64,000 nucleotides of DNA from Gimesia sp. (lineage in GTDB: Bacteria; Planctomycetota; Planctomycetia; Planctomycetales; Planctomycetaceae): contig PAJV01000032.1 in the NCBI GenBank assembly GCA_002706765.1, forward strand, positions 62,001 through 126,000. Reading direction: 5' to 3'. Below, one piece after another: positions 1 through 8,494 of this stretch (positions are counted from its first letter, which is position 1; each line of letters begins with the position of its first letter). A program made the translations under genes and the position numbers. The notes beneath the pieces were generated by a model. It made no database searches, was not told the origin of the DNA, and saw nothing but the letters and a program-made list of their open reading frames with translations.

Positions 1-958
1 CCATGCGTTTGACAAGGTGACCATCTTCGTCTTCCGCGAGCAGGGGATCCCAGTCACTACCCCAGACCACCTTGATACAGTTCCAGCCGGCACCACGGAA
101 AGCCGCTTCCAGTTCCTGGATGATTTTACCGTTCCCGCGAACAGGTCCATCCAGACGCTGCAGGTTACGGTTGATGACAAAGATCAGGTTATCCAGGTGT
201 TCGCGTGATGCGAGTGTGATGGCACCGAGGGTTTCGGGTTCATCGGTTTCACCATCACCGACAAAACACCAGACCTTGGATTTGGAAGTATCCATGATGC
301 CGCGATTATGCAGATAACGCAGGAAGCGTGCATGGTAAATGGACATGATGGGTCCCAGACCCATGGAGACGGTCGGGAACTGCCAGAAGTTCGGCATCAG
401 CCAGGGATGCGGATAGGAAGAGAGTCCGCCGCCGCGGGGAATTTCCTGGCGGAAACGCTCCAGGTTTTCTTCTGTCAGACGTCCTTCAACGAAGGCACGG
501 GCATAGACCCCTGGAGAAGCGTGTCCCTGAAAGTAGACCACGTCTCCCGAGTGGTCTTCCGTACGGGAATGGAAGAAGTGGTTGAATCCGACTTCACAGA
601 GGGTGGCTGCGGAAGCGTAGGTTGAAATGTGTCCGCCGATGCCGTCGTGATATTTATTGGCCCGCACGACCATCGCCATCGCATTCCAGCGAATGATACT
701 TTTGATGCGGCGTTCAATCTCACGATTTCCGGGAAACGGTGTCTGCTCGTCGACGGGAATGGTATTGATGTAAGGTGTGTTGGCCGTGAAGGGCATCGTC
801 ACTCCCTGACGATAGGCGCGTTCCTGCAGAATGGCCAGCACGTTTTTAACTCGTTCTTTACCGTAGCGGATGATAAGGTCATCCAGCGATTCAAACCATT
901 CTTCCAGTTCTGCCGGATCGACTCCAGGCACTGCACCTGTAACTGTCTGTTCTACCAT
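1..958 (-). CDS. aceE: Pyruvate dehydrogenase E1 component (homodimeric AceE), N-terminal part, cut by window edge
   Basis: The minus strand reads open from an ATG at 958 to the window edge, giving 319 residues without a stop. AceE is the thiamine-diphosphate E1 subunit that decarboxylates pyruvate and passes the acetyl group to E2 lipoyl domains. The fragment carries the family's landmarks: the YHDGIGGHIS segment, FQGHASPG, the ThDP-binding GDGETDEPE stretch, then NLQRLDGPVRGNGKI and GAGWNCIKVVWGSDWD. These match the homodimeric gammaproteobacterial-type E1 rather than the alpha2beta2 type. Start: the first in-frame ATG before a conserved N terminus; no strong Shine-Dalgarno is visible. The C-terminal two thirds and any aceF/lpd neighbours lie outside the window. 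Confidence 0.93.
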   Translation of the reverse strand, partial: MVEQTVTGAVPGVDPAELEEWFESLDDLIIRYGKERVKNVLAILQERAYRQGVTMPFTANTPYINTIPVDEQTPFPGNREIERRIKSIIRWNAMAMVVRANKYHDGIGGHISTYASAATLCEVGFNHFFHSRTEDHSGDVVYFQGHASPGVYARAFVEGRLTEENLERFRQEIPRGGGLSSYPHPWLMPNFWQFPTVSMGLGPIMSIYHARFLRYLHNRGIMDTSKSKVWCFVGDGETDEPETLGAITLASREHLDNLIFVINRNLQRLDGPVRGNGKIIQELEAAFRGAGWNCIKVVWGSDWDPLLAEDEDGHLVKRM

Positions 959-1603
959 GAGATATGGTTCTTTCAACCTGCTTAAGTATGTTCGATGAGC
1001 GTAACTTCACTTAGATCACTGACAGTAGTTATCCAGGAAGAAATTACGCAGATGAGTTCTCAACAATTCTAGGGATGTACCGTGAGTAAGGGAACTGTCA
1101 CGGTTCTTTTTTGGGATCGTTCAGCTTTCGGTTCAGAGTTGAGAATGCTGGGACAGATCCCGGTAAGGGAAATGCTAACTAATTTCTGTCTGTTTTGCGA
1201 GTCAAAGCAACGGGTCTAAACTCTTTAATAGACATAGCAAACGGCAAACAGAATTGCGACAGGATTCGGGAGGGAAATTTTGAGGAAAATGGGATGGGAT
1301 TTCGGAAAAAGTTTCCGGGGAAAAGCAAGTCGTTCACCCCTTATTTATTGATCGGCAGTTGCTGTATGGAGCGTGAGTCCGTCTCGGATTTCCTGCCGGT
1401 GTAATAATAGCCAGTTGTGTTTTGATGGATCAAAATTTACAGGAAGGAAATCAAAGTTCGCAGTGTCCACAAGTCCTTGCCCCTTCTTAAGATCATTAAT
1501 TATCGTGCATTTTTAACAATTCTGCCTGTTAAAATTGTTTTATCAAGTCAGATTCCCTAGTATGAGTTCAGTATCTCAGAAGAGAGACCTCGCTTTGTAA
1601 AGC
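959..1603. other. Divergent intergenic region between aceE and the sigma factor gene
   Basis: These 645 bases must hold the promoters of both flanking genes. A 69-codon open frame at 1195-1404 has no ribosome site and no protein-like composition, so I do not call it. The part just upstream of the sigma gene (about 1420-1560) is AT-rich and contains a perfect inverted repeat. I found no convincing -35/-10 pair for aceE. Confidence 0.5.
1511..1534. promoter_or_regulatory. Perfect 8-bp inverted repeat upstream of sigma factor gene
   Basis: TTTTAACA (1511-1518) and TGTTAAAA (1527-1534) form a perfect inverted repeat with an 8-base spacer, about 70-93 bases before the sigma factor start. A second overlapping arm pair, AACAATT (1515-1521) and AATTGTT (1533-1539), makes the symmetry richer. 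It has the size of a dimeric repressor operator and lacks a terminator-style U tract. The role is inferred only from position and symmetry. Confidence 0.3.
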
Positions 1604-2677
1604 ATGACCTCAGAGAGTTTTAATTCCATGTACAGCACATCATCGGCTGAATTCCTGCAGACAGATTCATTCTCCCAACTGGGTGAGCGGGCGATTCTTA
1701 CGGACCAGTCGAAGTCCTGTCAGTGTGAACTGCTGGCCGTGAAAAAAGCGGTGCGTATGCGGAAGGTCTGTGTCACACGTGAGCTGCAGAAACGAGCCGA
1801 GCAGATCTGCTCGACCGAGATCGAATATGTCTACAGTGAGCGTTTTGACCATGATGCCGCCAGCGATGAAATTCTGCAGCCCCTTCAGAAACTGTGTGCG
1901 GCCCTCAATTCGGATTCAGACTACGATCTGTCGGAATTTGATTTCCAGCAGGCCCAGCTGTATGCAGTTCCTCTCCTGGATAAAGAGCAGGAAGTCATTC
2001 TCTTTCGCGGGATGAACTACCTCAAATATCGGGCCGAGATGCTGAAGTCAGAGGTTGATCTGAAATCTCCCTGCATTGGACTTCTGGACCGGATCGAGCA
2101 GAAACTGAAGGACGCGCGGCGTCTTCGGAATTACATCATTCAGGCCAATCTGCGTCTGGTGGTCTCAATCGCCAAAAATCTGACGGATCGGGCCAACCTG
2201 CTGGAAGATATTGTCAGCGATGGCCATCTGCCGCTGATTCGTGCTGTCGAGATTTTTGATGTGGAGCGTGGTAACCGGTTCAGTACCTATGGAACCTGGG
2301 CGGTGCGTAACTTTCTGTTTCGCACGACCAAAAAAGGGCGCAAGTACCGCAAGACCTTTTTGAGTGGGGCAGAAACTCTGGCCCTGGGGTTGAGTGATAA
2401 CCGCTCGACATCCCGGTCGCATGAAACCTATCATCAGAACATAGACGATGTTCTGCAGAAGGTGCTGAACACACTGGATGAGCGGGAGCAGTTAATATTG
2501 AAGCGTCGGTTCGGTCTGGAGAAATCAGACACTCCTGAAAAATTCCGTGAGATCGCGGAAGACCTGGGTGTGAGTACCGAGCGGGTGCGACAGTTGACAA
2601 TCCGCTCACTGCAGAGAATGCGGGAAGCGATTGAGGAACAAAAACTGGAAATACCGGATATTCCGGAAATCATTTGA
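1604..2677 (+). CDS. Sigma-70 family RNA polymerase sigma factor, RpoD-like but divergent
   Basis: This 357-residue protein has sigma regions 2 to 4. Region 2 starts near residue 183 (NLRLVVSIAKNL) and runs through HLPLIRAVEIFDVERGNRFSTY to the promoter-melting helix at 223-240. Region 4 lies at about 281-345, with a helix-turn-helix in EIAEDLGVSTERVRQLTIRSLQRMR. Region 1.2-like sequence is seen near 115-150 (LLDKEQEVILFRGMNYLKYRA). The primary-sigma Trp-Trp dyad of region 2.3 reads W232-A233 here, so one of the residues that captures the flipped -11 base is missing. About 110 N-terminal residues, including several cysteines, are not recognisable. The start at 1604 could also be ATG 1628; neither has a strong ribosome site. 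The family resemblance is to planctomycete alternative, RpoD-like factors. The regulon is unknown. Confidence 0.9.
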   Translation: MTSESFNSMYSTSSAEFLQTDSFSQLGERAILTDQSKSCQCELLAVKKAVRMRKVCVTRELQKRAEQICSTEIEYVYSERFDHDAASDEILQPLQKLCAALNSDSDYDLSEFDFQQAQLYAVPLLDKEQEVILFRGMNYLKYRAEMLKSEVDLKSPCIGLLDRIEQKLKDARRLRNYIIQANLRLVVSIAKNLTDRANLLEDIVSDGHLPLIRAVEIFDVERGNRFSTYGTWAVRNFLFRTTKKGRKYRKTFLSGAETLALGLSDNRSTSRSHETYHQNIDDVLQKVLNTLDEREQLILKRRFGLEKSDTPEKFREIAEDLGVSTERVRQLTIRSLQRMREAIEEQKLEIPDIPEII

Positions 2678-2793
2678 GTTCCCTGTAAAGAAACCATTCC
2701 GCATAATTGGTATCGAGTTCCCGCTGTGGTATAAGCATCACAGGCGCTGGCGCCTTTACCTGAAGTATCCCTTTTCACCATAGTTGAAAAATC

Positions 2794-3948
2794 ATGAGTT
2801 CCGATTCCGACCCGCAAACCCCGTCCGAAGAGACATCGGCCGAAGATGACAGTCATCTGATCCGTCTGCAGAAATTTCTGGCAGCCACCGGTCTGGGTTC
2901 CCGACGTCACTGCGAAGAATATATCGAAACCGGACGCGTGACTATTGATGGTGATGTCGTCACTGAGTTAGGTGCGAAGGTCGATCCGGAAACGCAGGTC
3001 ATCGAAGTTGATGGCGAGCGGGTGCGCCTGCAGCCGCGTCGTTATTATCTGTTGAACAAACCTTCGGGTTTTCTCTGTACCAATAATGATCCTGCCGGCA
3101 GGCGGAGGGTGGTCGATCTGTTTCCGAATGATGGCCAGCGGCTGTTTACCGTGGGACGACTGGATGAAAACAGCGAAGGTCTGATTCTGGTAACCAATGA
3201 TGGTGAACTGGCGCAGCGTCTGGCCCATCCCCGGTACCGTGTGGCCCGCACTTACCATGTGCAGGTGGTTGGGAATCCCCCCCGCGAGAAGCTGGATGAA
3301 CTCCGGAAAGGGGTTCGCTTCAAGGAAGGCGTGTTTCGGGTCTCCGGTCTCAAATATCTTAAAAAACAGGGCAAGAGCGCATTTCTTGAGTTAACGCTGC
3401 ACGAAGGGCAGAATCGAGAAATTCGCCGCATGATGGCGCGGATCGGTCACAAGGTGATTCAACTCGTCCGGATCCGTTTCGGGCCGCTGAACCTGGGAAA
3501 ACTCAAAACAGGGGAATCCCGGCGTTTATCTGACACCGAGCTGAAAAAATTGCGACAATTGTTAAATGAGAAGCATTCCCCGGACATCCGTCATCGAAAG
3601 GGACAGAAGAACGCTGCACCAGTGAAAGGCCGGGCCTCCCGCAAAACGGCGGTTAAGAGGTCGGGTGAACGGGGGGCAGCCGCCGGGAAATATATTTCAG
3701 AAACAACCCCAGGCGGAAAAAAGACTGGCGGAAAAAAGACTGATGTAAAAAAAACCGGTGTAAAAAAAACCGGTGTAAAAAAGACCGGCGAAAAAAGGAC
3801 CGGTAGCGTTCAAAAAAAGGCCGGGGGAAAGCGGACTGTTTCCACAGGGCGGAAGCCTGCTGCAGACTCCACAAAACCGAAAACAACAGGACGTAGAATC
3901 ATCGGCGATGATTCGGAAAAGCGAACACGTCAAGGAAAGCGAAAATGA
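2794..3948 (+). CDS. rluB: 23S rRNA pseudouridine synthase, RsuA/RluB family, with Lys-rich repeat tail
   Basis: The protein isomerises a uridine in large-subunit rRNA to pseudouridine. Residues about 23-72 form the S4 RNA-binding domain ([21 protein letters not shown]). The catalytic domain follows, with [13 protein letters not shown] and the signature [10 protein letters not shown], where D124 is the catalytic aspartate. Near residue 205 comes [14 protein letters not shown], typical of the RsuA/RluB/RluE/RluF group. RluB is the best guess within that group. From about residue 250 the protein continues into a 130-residue, very basic tail with pentapeptide repeats ([15 protein letters not shown]) that the enzyme family does not need. 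The stop overlaps the next start by four bases (ATGA), implying translational coupling with the PyrK-like gene. Confidence 0.9.
   Translation: MSSDSDPQTPSEETSAEDDSHLIRLQKFLAATGLGSRRHCEEYIETGRVTIDGDVVTELGAKVDPETQVIEVDGERVRLQPRRYYLLNKPSGFLCTNNDPAGRRRVVDLFPNDGQRLFTVGRLDENSEGLILVTNDGELAQRLAHPRYRVARTYHVQVVGNPPREKLDELRKGVRFKEGVFRVSGLKYLKKQGKSAFLELTLHEGQNREIRRMMARIGHKVIQLVRIRFGPLNLGKLKTGESRRLSDTELKKLRQLLNEKHSPDIRHRKGQKNAAPVKGRASRKTAVKRSGERGAAAGKYISETTPGGKKTGGKKTDVKKTGVKKTGVKKTGEKRTGSVQKKAGGKRTVSTGRKPAADSTKPKTTGRRIIGDDSEKRTRQGKRK
3712..3803 (+). repeat. Tandem 15-bp coding repeats with A-tracts
   Basis: Six imperfect 15-base units encode [29 protein letters not shown] inside the C-terminal tail of the pseudouridine synthase. 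Several units contain runs of six to eight A residues. Such units can expand or contract, and the A-tracts are slippage-prone. Confidence 0.8.
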
Positions 3949-4817
3949 CAGAGGCTTCCCAATTCAGTCATTGTGCAACTCCCCGGTATCTTACAGCGCG
4001 TGTCATTGAGCAGGAACGCATGGCGCAAGACACGTATCGCTTGCGTATCGAGTGTCCCGAAGTGGCGCAGGTCATTTTGCCCGGTCAGTTTTTCATGATA
4101 CGCGAACCGGATGTGAATGATCCGCTGCTGGGACGGCCCTTCGCGTTATACGATACCTGTCTGGATGATAAGGGTACGCCGACTGGCCTCGATTTTGGCT
4201 ACGTCGTGGTCGGTAAGCTGACTTCCCGCATGACACACTGGCAGCCCGGTGATCGTGTCGAGATCTGGGGGCCGCTGGGAAACGGGTTTCCTCACCCGGG
4301 CAGCGGTTCACTGGTGATGGTGGCGGGGGGAATCGGGCAGACTCCCTTTCTGGCCACAGCACGAGAAGCACTGGGACTGCGCCAATACGGTCAACCCGAG
4401 CGTATATTGCCTGTATTGCCAGATTCTGTGAGCCTGTTATACGGCGCGCGATCCAAAGCATATCTGGCCGGCCTGGATGATTTTCAACTGGACGGACTCA
4501 ATGTCGAAGTCGCGACCGATGATGGATCATACGGACATCAGGGCTTTGTGACCGAGTTGTTACAGCAGCGGATTGAGAGCGACTCACCCCCGTCAACGAT
4601 TTTCAGTTGTGGGCCGGAACCGATGATGGAAGCGGTCAGCAAAATTGCATCCCGGGCGGGAATTACCTGTTGGCTGTCGCTGGAGACTCCGATGGCCTGC
4701 GGTTTTGGTGCCTGCTTCAGTTGCGTGGCGAAAGTCCGGATCAGTGATGATGAGTGGGATTATCGGCGGACCTGTGTCGAAGGACCGGTTTTCAATGCAG
4801 AATCTCTGATCTTTTAA
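3945..4817 (+). CDS. pyrK: Dihydroorotate dehydrogenase electron-transfer subunit-like protein (PyrK family)
   Basis: The 290-residue protein is an FAD/[2Fe-2S] oxidoreductase that would pass electrons from dihydroorotate dehydrogenase PyrD to NAD. Residues about 15-110 form the FAD-binding barrel, including [10 protein letters not shown] and GRPFALYD. The NAD-binding Rossmann part starts at [16 protein letters not shown]. The C terminus holds the PyrK iron-sulfur signature with cysteines at 252, 257, 260 and 277 ([13 protein letters not shown]...RRTC). The start codon overlaps the upstream stop by four bases. No pyrD lies next to it, so the partner must be encoded elsewhere. Related flavin reductases of other pathways share the fold, but the C-terminal cysteine spacing favours PyrK. 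Confidence 0.88.
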   Translation: MTEASQFSHCATPRYLTARVIEQERMAQDTYRLRIECPEVAQVILPGQFFMIREPDVNDPLLGRPFALYDTCLDDKGTPTGLDFGYVVVGKLTSRMTHWQPGDRVEIWGPLGNGFPHPGSGSLVMVAGGIGQTPFLATAREALGLRQYGQPERILPVLPDSVSLLYGARSKAYLAGLDDFQLDGLNVEVATDDGSYGHQGFVTELLQQRIESDSPPSTIFSCGPEPMMEAVSKIASRAGITCWLSLETPMACGFGACFSCVAKVRISDDEWDYRRTCVEGPVFNAESLIF

Positions 4818-4950
4818 GTCCGATTACTGTGGCTGAGTGAGGTTCCCGACGTTTGCGTCTGTCGCAGAGGCGCACCGGGGCACTCCTGTGAAACAGGTAG
4901 GGCAGAGAGGTATAACTTCCTTTAAAAACAGCGGTTGCAGCGAGATCATA

Positions 4951-4980
4951 TTGACAGTTCTCCTTAAAAATCTTTATAGT
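4951..4980 (+). promoter_or_regulatory. Sigma-70-type promoter for the degenerate-receiver gene
   Basis: TTGACA at 4951-4956 is a perfect -35 hexamer. TATAGT at 4975-4980 matches the -10 consensus at five of six positions, with an 18-base spacer. Transcription would start near 4987, leaving a short leader before the ATG at 5004. This separates the gene from the rluB-pyrK pair upstream. Confidence 0.65.
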
Positions 4981-5003
4981 CCTGCCAGCAGACAGGCCCG
5001 ATA

Positions 5004-6020
5004 ATGAGTGTGAAATATGATAAGCACAATCTGATCGATGCAGAATCTTTTGCCGAATTGACGCAAAGCCGGTCAGAGTCCGGTTCTAACGCTGGTTCAG
5101 ATCAACAGGCCGAGAGTGCGCAGCAGCAGCAACTGATTCCCCCCGGTTTTAAAGTGCTGTTTGTCAGTGAAGTGCGACCGGTGTGGGTGAGTCTGGCATT
5201 ACGGCTGGATGCAACAGGCTGCAGTGAACCACGGTTTGAATGGGTTTCCACCGCCGAAGAAGCGTTAACGCAATTGCGAAAAGACAGCTTTGACTGTCTG
5301 CTGATTCAGTTTGACGAGGTTCTGAAAAAGTCACGCCTGGAACTGTTGAATGCCATTCGTATCAGTGGGTGTCACGAGCCTGTTGTCCTGTTGTTGTCGC
5401 ATCCCGATGACCAGGTGACGCTGGCTGCCTGTGAAAACCAGGCGGAAATCCTTGTTTCTCCCGCGATGTGGGAATCACCGGCATTATTAAGTGTCGTGCG
5501 TCGCGCCCTGTTTGTTCAACAACTCACTGAAGAAAACCATCAATTACAGGTGGACAAACATCGGCGTCTGATTCGTGAACGGGATGAAGCGGAACGACTG
5601 CTGAATCAGCAGCGCTCGATTGTAGAAGAACTGCAGACCCTGGTTTATCCCGATGCGATAAACGAAATGCAGTCTGAAACTGCAGGAGATAAACAGACGG
5701 ATCCTCACAAATCTGATGCTGCAGCAGAACTTCCCCGGATACCCTTCGAGGTTCGAGATTACTATCACGAATTATTACGTACCTACGTAATCATGGGAGC
5801 GGGCAGCCTCAAAGATGAAATACTGCAGATCGCCGAACTACTGGCGGCTGTGGACTTAACGCCCCCCCAGGTGCTGGAATTTCATCTGGAGTGTGTAGAA
5901 CTGATCGTCAAAGGGCTGGGCAATCGGAGTTCCCGACATGTAATGAGTCGAGCCGATCTGCTGGCACTGGAGATGATGGTTCATCTGGGGGAATGTTATC
6001 AGAAGAAAAACGGCAACTAA
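5004..6020 (+). CDS. Regulatory protein with degenerate receiver domain and coiled coil
   Basis: This 338-residue cytoplasmic protein begins with a disordered, Gln/Ser-rich stretch (1-45). A CheY-like fold follows at about 48-170, with alternating beta and alpha segments (FKVLFVSEV, DCLLIQF, PVVLLLS, AEILVSP). By alignment to the usual beta-3 end (DxxxxD), the phosphoacceptor position is Q102, and the conserved lysine before Pro is S152. Phosphorylation is therefore unlikely. Residues about 172-212 are a charged coiled coil. The C-terminal 100 residues (YYHELLRTYVIMGAGSL...) form an unrecognised helical domain. It has its own promoter. A protein-protein regulatory role is inferred, with no known partner. 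Confidence 0.8.
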   Translation: MSVKYDKHNLIDAESFAELTQSRSESGSNAGSDQQAESAQQQQLIPPGFKVLFVSEVRPVWVSLALRLDATGCSEPRFEWVSTAEEALTQLRKDSFDCLLIQFDEVLKKSRLELLNAIRISGCHEPVVLLLSHPDDQVTLAACENQAEILVSPAMWESPALLSVVRRALFVQQLTEENHQLQVDKHRRLIRERDEAERLLNQQRSIVEELQTLVYPDAINEMQSETAGDKQTDPHKSDAAAELPRIPFEVRDYYHELLRTYVIMGAGSLKDEILQIAELLAAVDLTPPQVLEFHLECVELIVKGLGNRSSRHVMSRADLLALEMMVHLGECYQKKNGN

Positions 6021-6458
6021 ATTGTGGCCCGTTGTCGTGAAGTCTCTCTACGGGTAAGAACCGGGAAATAGTACGAGAGACGCTTTAAGAAATTGATGTG
6101 CTCCGGATTTTAAGAGAGTGCCCGTATTCTTTTCGTGATCCGTTCAATCGTCAGACCGGCAGCCAGTGATATGATTGACGGGGGAAGCGAGCGTGTTCTA
6201 AGTGGCTCTTATGAAACAGCTTGTGGCTTCGGTTTCTTATTTGTAAGAGTCCGTCAAAAAGTACTATAAATCATTTCCATAGCGACGTATAATAGAGCAA
6301 AATTAACTGTGCGATGTGGTCAGTTATTTAGTTTCTTCCCCACGAAACGCAGACCTTGGTAATTTTGACTGTCATGGCAGACAGACACATCGGGGTTGTT
6401 CGTTTCAGAGCATGAGATTGATTTACCAAATCTGATCCGCAAAATGCATTACCAATAA
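6021..6458. other. Intergenic region upstream of the Ser/Thr kinase gene
   Basis: These 438 bases contain no credible gene. The likely kinase promoter lies at about 6241-6293. A TTGTAA (6241-6246) is followed 18 bases later by TATAAA (6265-6270), and a perfect TATAAT occurs at 6288-6293 without a good -35. Transcription from either would give a 150-200 base leader. No terminator hairpin with a U tract is obvious after the upstream gene. Confidence 0.4.
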
Positions 6459-8177
6459 TTGATCATGTCTGGGACATTGAGGATGGGTTCAGAAAAACTT
6501 GCCGGGGCAAATGCTCAGGCTTTAGAGACTTTGGTTCCCGAAGAATACAAAAAAGAAGCGGGCAAGTTCTGCCCGCATGCGGGCGTCGTTTCGCGTGGCT
6601 CCGGAATGTTTCAGGAGCAGGGACGACAGCTGCTGCTCAGTCGTCTTCGCGTGGCTTCATTGCTGCTGGCTTTGGCGACTTCGGCGTTTCTGATACGCGG
6701 CTTGTGGCTTGGTGAATTTGATGATTCACACGGACAGGAAATGCTTGTCCTGGATACCATCTTAACGGGAATCCTGTTTTCTGTCGCTGGTGTCCTGTGG
6801 TTGAAACCCTGCCTGTGCCTGTGGCGTCTGCGTATTTGTGAAGCGATCACTTTTGGTGCGCCTGCGGTATTTCTCATCTGGTGGCACTTCTGTGAGCTCT
6901 GCGCCTGCGATCCCATTTTATTGGGCAAAGTGGCGTTTGCATTTCCTCTGCGCACCGTCTTTCCCTGGATGATTCTGATTTATACTTACGGGTTTTTCAT
7001 TCCCAACTCGCTGCGGGGTGTGATCTCTGTCGTGAGCCTGATGGTGATCAGCCCGCTCGTCGGAGCAGTGATGACGGGAAAGCAGGTGCCCCAGGTTTCA
7101 GAGGTACTCTACTCAGGCGGGTTGTCGGAAATGATCATTTTGCTGTTGATCGCTGCCAGTACCGCCGTCTATGGTTCGCATCGTGTGGGCAGTCTGAGAC
7201 GCGAAGCCTTCGATGCGAAGAGCATCGGCATGTACACTTTGCGGAAGCAGGTAGGCAGCGGTGGGATGGGAGAAGTCTATCTGGCGGAACATCGTCTGCT
7301 CAAACGTCCGTGTGCCATTAAACTGATCCGGCGGGACAAGGTGGATGATGAAAACATCCTGTTGCGGTTCGAGAGTGAAGTGCAGGCGACCGCGGGATTA
7401 ACACATCCCAATACGATCGAAATCTATGATTACGGCCATACCGAAGAGGGGACATTCTTTTATGTGATGGAGTTTCTGCCCGGGTTGAACCTGCAGGAAA
7501 TCGTCGAACGCTTCGGCGTCCTGCCTCCGGAACGGGTTGTCTATCTGTTGAAGCAGGTCTGTTCTGCTCTGGCGGAAGCGCATCATAAAGGTCTGATTCA
7601 TCGAGATATCAAACCCGGGAATATCTTTTCCGCTGAGCGTGGGGGGCTGTACGATGTTGCCAAGCTGCTGGATTTTGGACTGGTCAAGGATAAACGCTCG
7701 AATACCGATTCGTTGAACCTGACCATGGAAGGGGCTGTCGTCGGATCGCCTCTGTATACCAGTCCTGAAGCCGTGACCGGAGACGGGACTCCCGATCCCC
7801 GTTCTGATATCTACTCGCTGGGAGCCAGTGCCTACTATTTACTGACGGGCAAACCAGTCTTCGAAGGCGAAAATGCACTGAAGGTGATGTTCGCGCATGC
7901 GAGCGAGACGGTTATTCCTCCGTCGTCGATCAATCCCCGCATCCCGGAAGAACTGGAAGCGATCGTCATGAAGTGCCTGGAGAAGAAACCGGAAGATCGC
8001 TACCAGCGAGCAGAAGAACTGAGTGCCGCCTTGAAATTGCTCGAGGTTGATGAATGGACACAAGAGCAGGCGATTGCCTGGTGGTCAGAAGCAGAACAGC
8101 TCGTGCAGCAGGAACCGGACGCAGAATATGTATCAGATTACATGAAGGCGACCACGATTCTGCCTGTGAATGCCTGA
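6459..8177 (+). CDS. Membrane-anchored Ser/Thr protein kinase, N-terminal membrane domain and C-terminal kinase
   Basis: The 572-residue protein phosphorylates Ser/Thr on unknown targets. Residues about 64-238 carry around six hydrophobic segments. The Hanks-type kinase domain spans about 258-530: glycine loop GSGGMGEVY at 267-274, ATP-anchoring K288 in CAIKLI, catalytic HRDIKPGN with D383, metal-binding DFG starting at D405, and the SPLYTSPEA P+1 region. All catalytic residues are present. The order, membrane first and kinase last, is the reverse of the PknB layout, and there is no extracellular sensor after the kinase. The first residues contain three Met codons (6459, 6465, 6483), so the start could be slightly later. 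It is flanked by its own upstream region and is probably monocistronic. Confidence 0.93.
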   Translation: MIMSGTLRMGSEKLAGANAQALETLVPEEYKKEAGKFCPHAGVVSRGSGMFQEQGRQLLLSRLRVASLLLALATSAFLIRGLWLGEFDDSHGQEMLVLDTILTGILFSVAGVLWLKPCLCLWRLRICEAITFGAPAVFLIWWHFCELCACDPILLGKVAFAFPLRTVFPWMILIYTYGFFIPNSLRGVISVVSLMVISPLVGAVMTGKQVPQVSEVLYSGGLSEMIILLLIAASTAVYGSHRVGSLRREAFDAKSIGMYTLRKQVGSGGMGEVYLAEHRLLKRPCAIKLIRRDKVDDENILLRFESEVQATAGLTHPNTIEIYDYGHTEEGTFFYVMEFLPGLNLQEIVERFGVLPPERVVYLLKQVCSALAEAHHKGLIHRDIKPGNIFSAERGGLYDVAKLLDFGLVKDKRSNTDSLNLTMEGAVVGSPLYTSPEAVTGDGTPDPRSDIYSLGASAYYLLTGKPVFEGENALKVMFAHASETVIPPSSINPRIPEELEAIVMKCLEKKPEDRYQRAEELSAALKLLEVDEWTQEQAIAWWSEAEQLVQQEPDAEYVSDYMKATTILPVNA

Positions 8178-8214
8178 GTCCGCACTGAGCCAGGTTTAAG
8201 TGCAGCTGCGCGAC

Positions 8215-8481
8215 TTATCTTTTTCGATGCTGCCAGTTCAAACGGTCCCGGGTCAGGAAACCATGCCTGATGGCACAGTCGACACAGTAGATGTCATGGC
8301 CGTTCGTCACCATAATCTCACCATGCATTAACAGGTGGAAATGGTCCTGCCCGGGAAATTTGGAAAAGCAATATTCTTTGGAAGACGAGCGTTTGACGAT
8401 GAGGTTGATGTTGTCTGTCTCGTTGACGGGCACATACAAGCGTGCATCGGGATTCTGATTTTGGTCCGTTTCGTTTTCCAT
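8215..8481 (-). CDS. Small conserved-type protein of unknown function (88 aa)
   Basis: The ATG at 8481 lies 13 bases after the stop of the dehydrogenase gene on the same strand, so the two are probably co-transcribed. The 88 residues are hydrophilic with no signal peptide or membrane segment. The C-terminal half has a CVDC pair within IYCVDCAIRHGFLTRDRL, which might bind a metal or form a disulfide. A longer reading from 8538 would overlap the dehydrogenase and is less likely. I do not recognise the family. Confidence 0.6.
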   Translation of the reverse strand: MENETDQNQNPDARLYVPVNETDNINLIVKRSSSKEYCFSKFPGQDHFHLLMHGEIMVTNGHDIYCVDCAIRHGFLTRDRLNWQHRKR

Positions 8482-8494
8482 GTGAGATTGCAGT

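Noticed and set aside
1195-1404. A 69-codon open frame upstream of the sigma gene
   Set aside because: No ribosome site, AT-rich and unlike the coding composition of neighbours.
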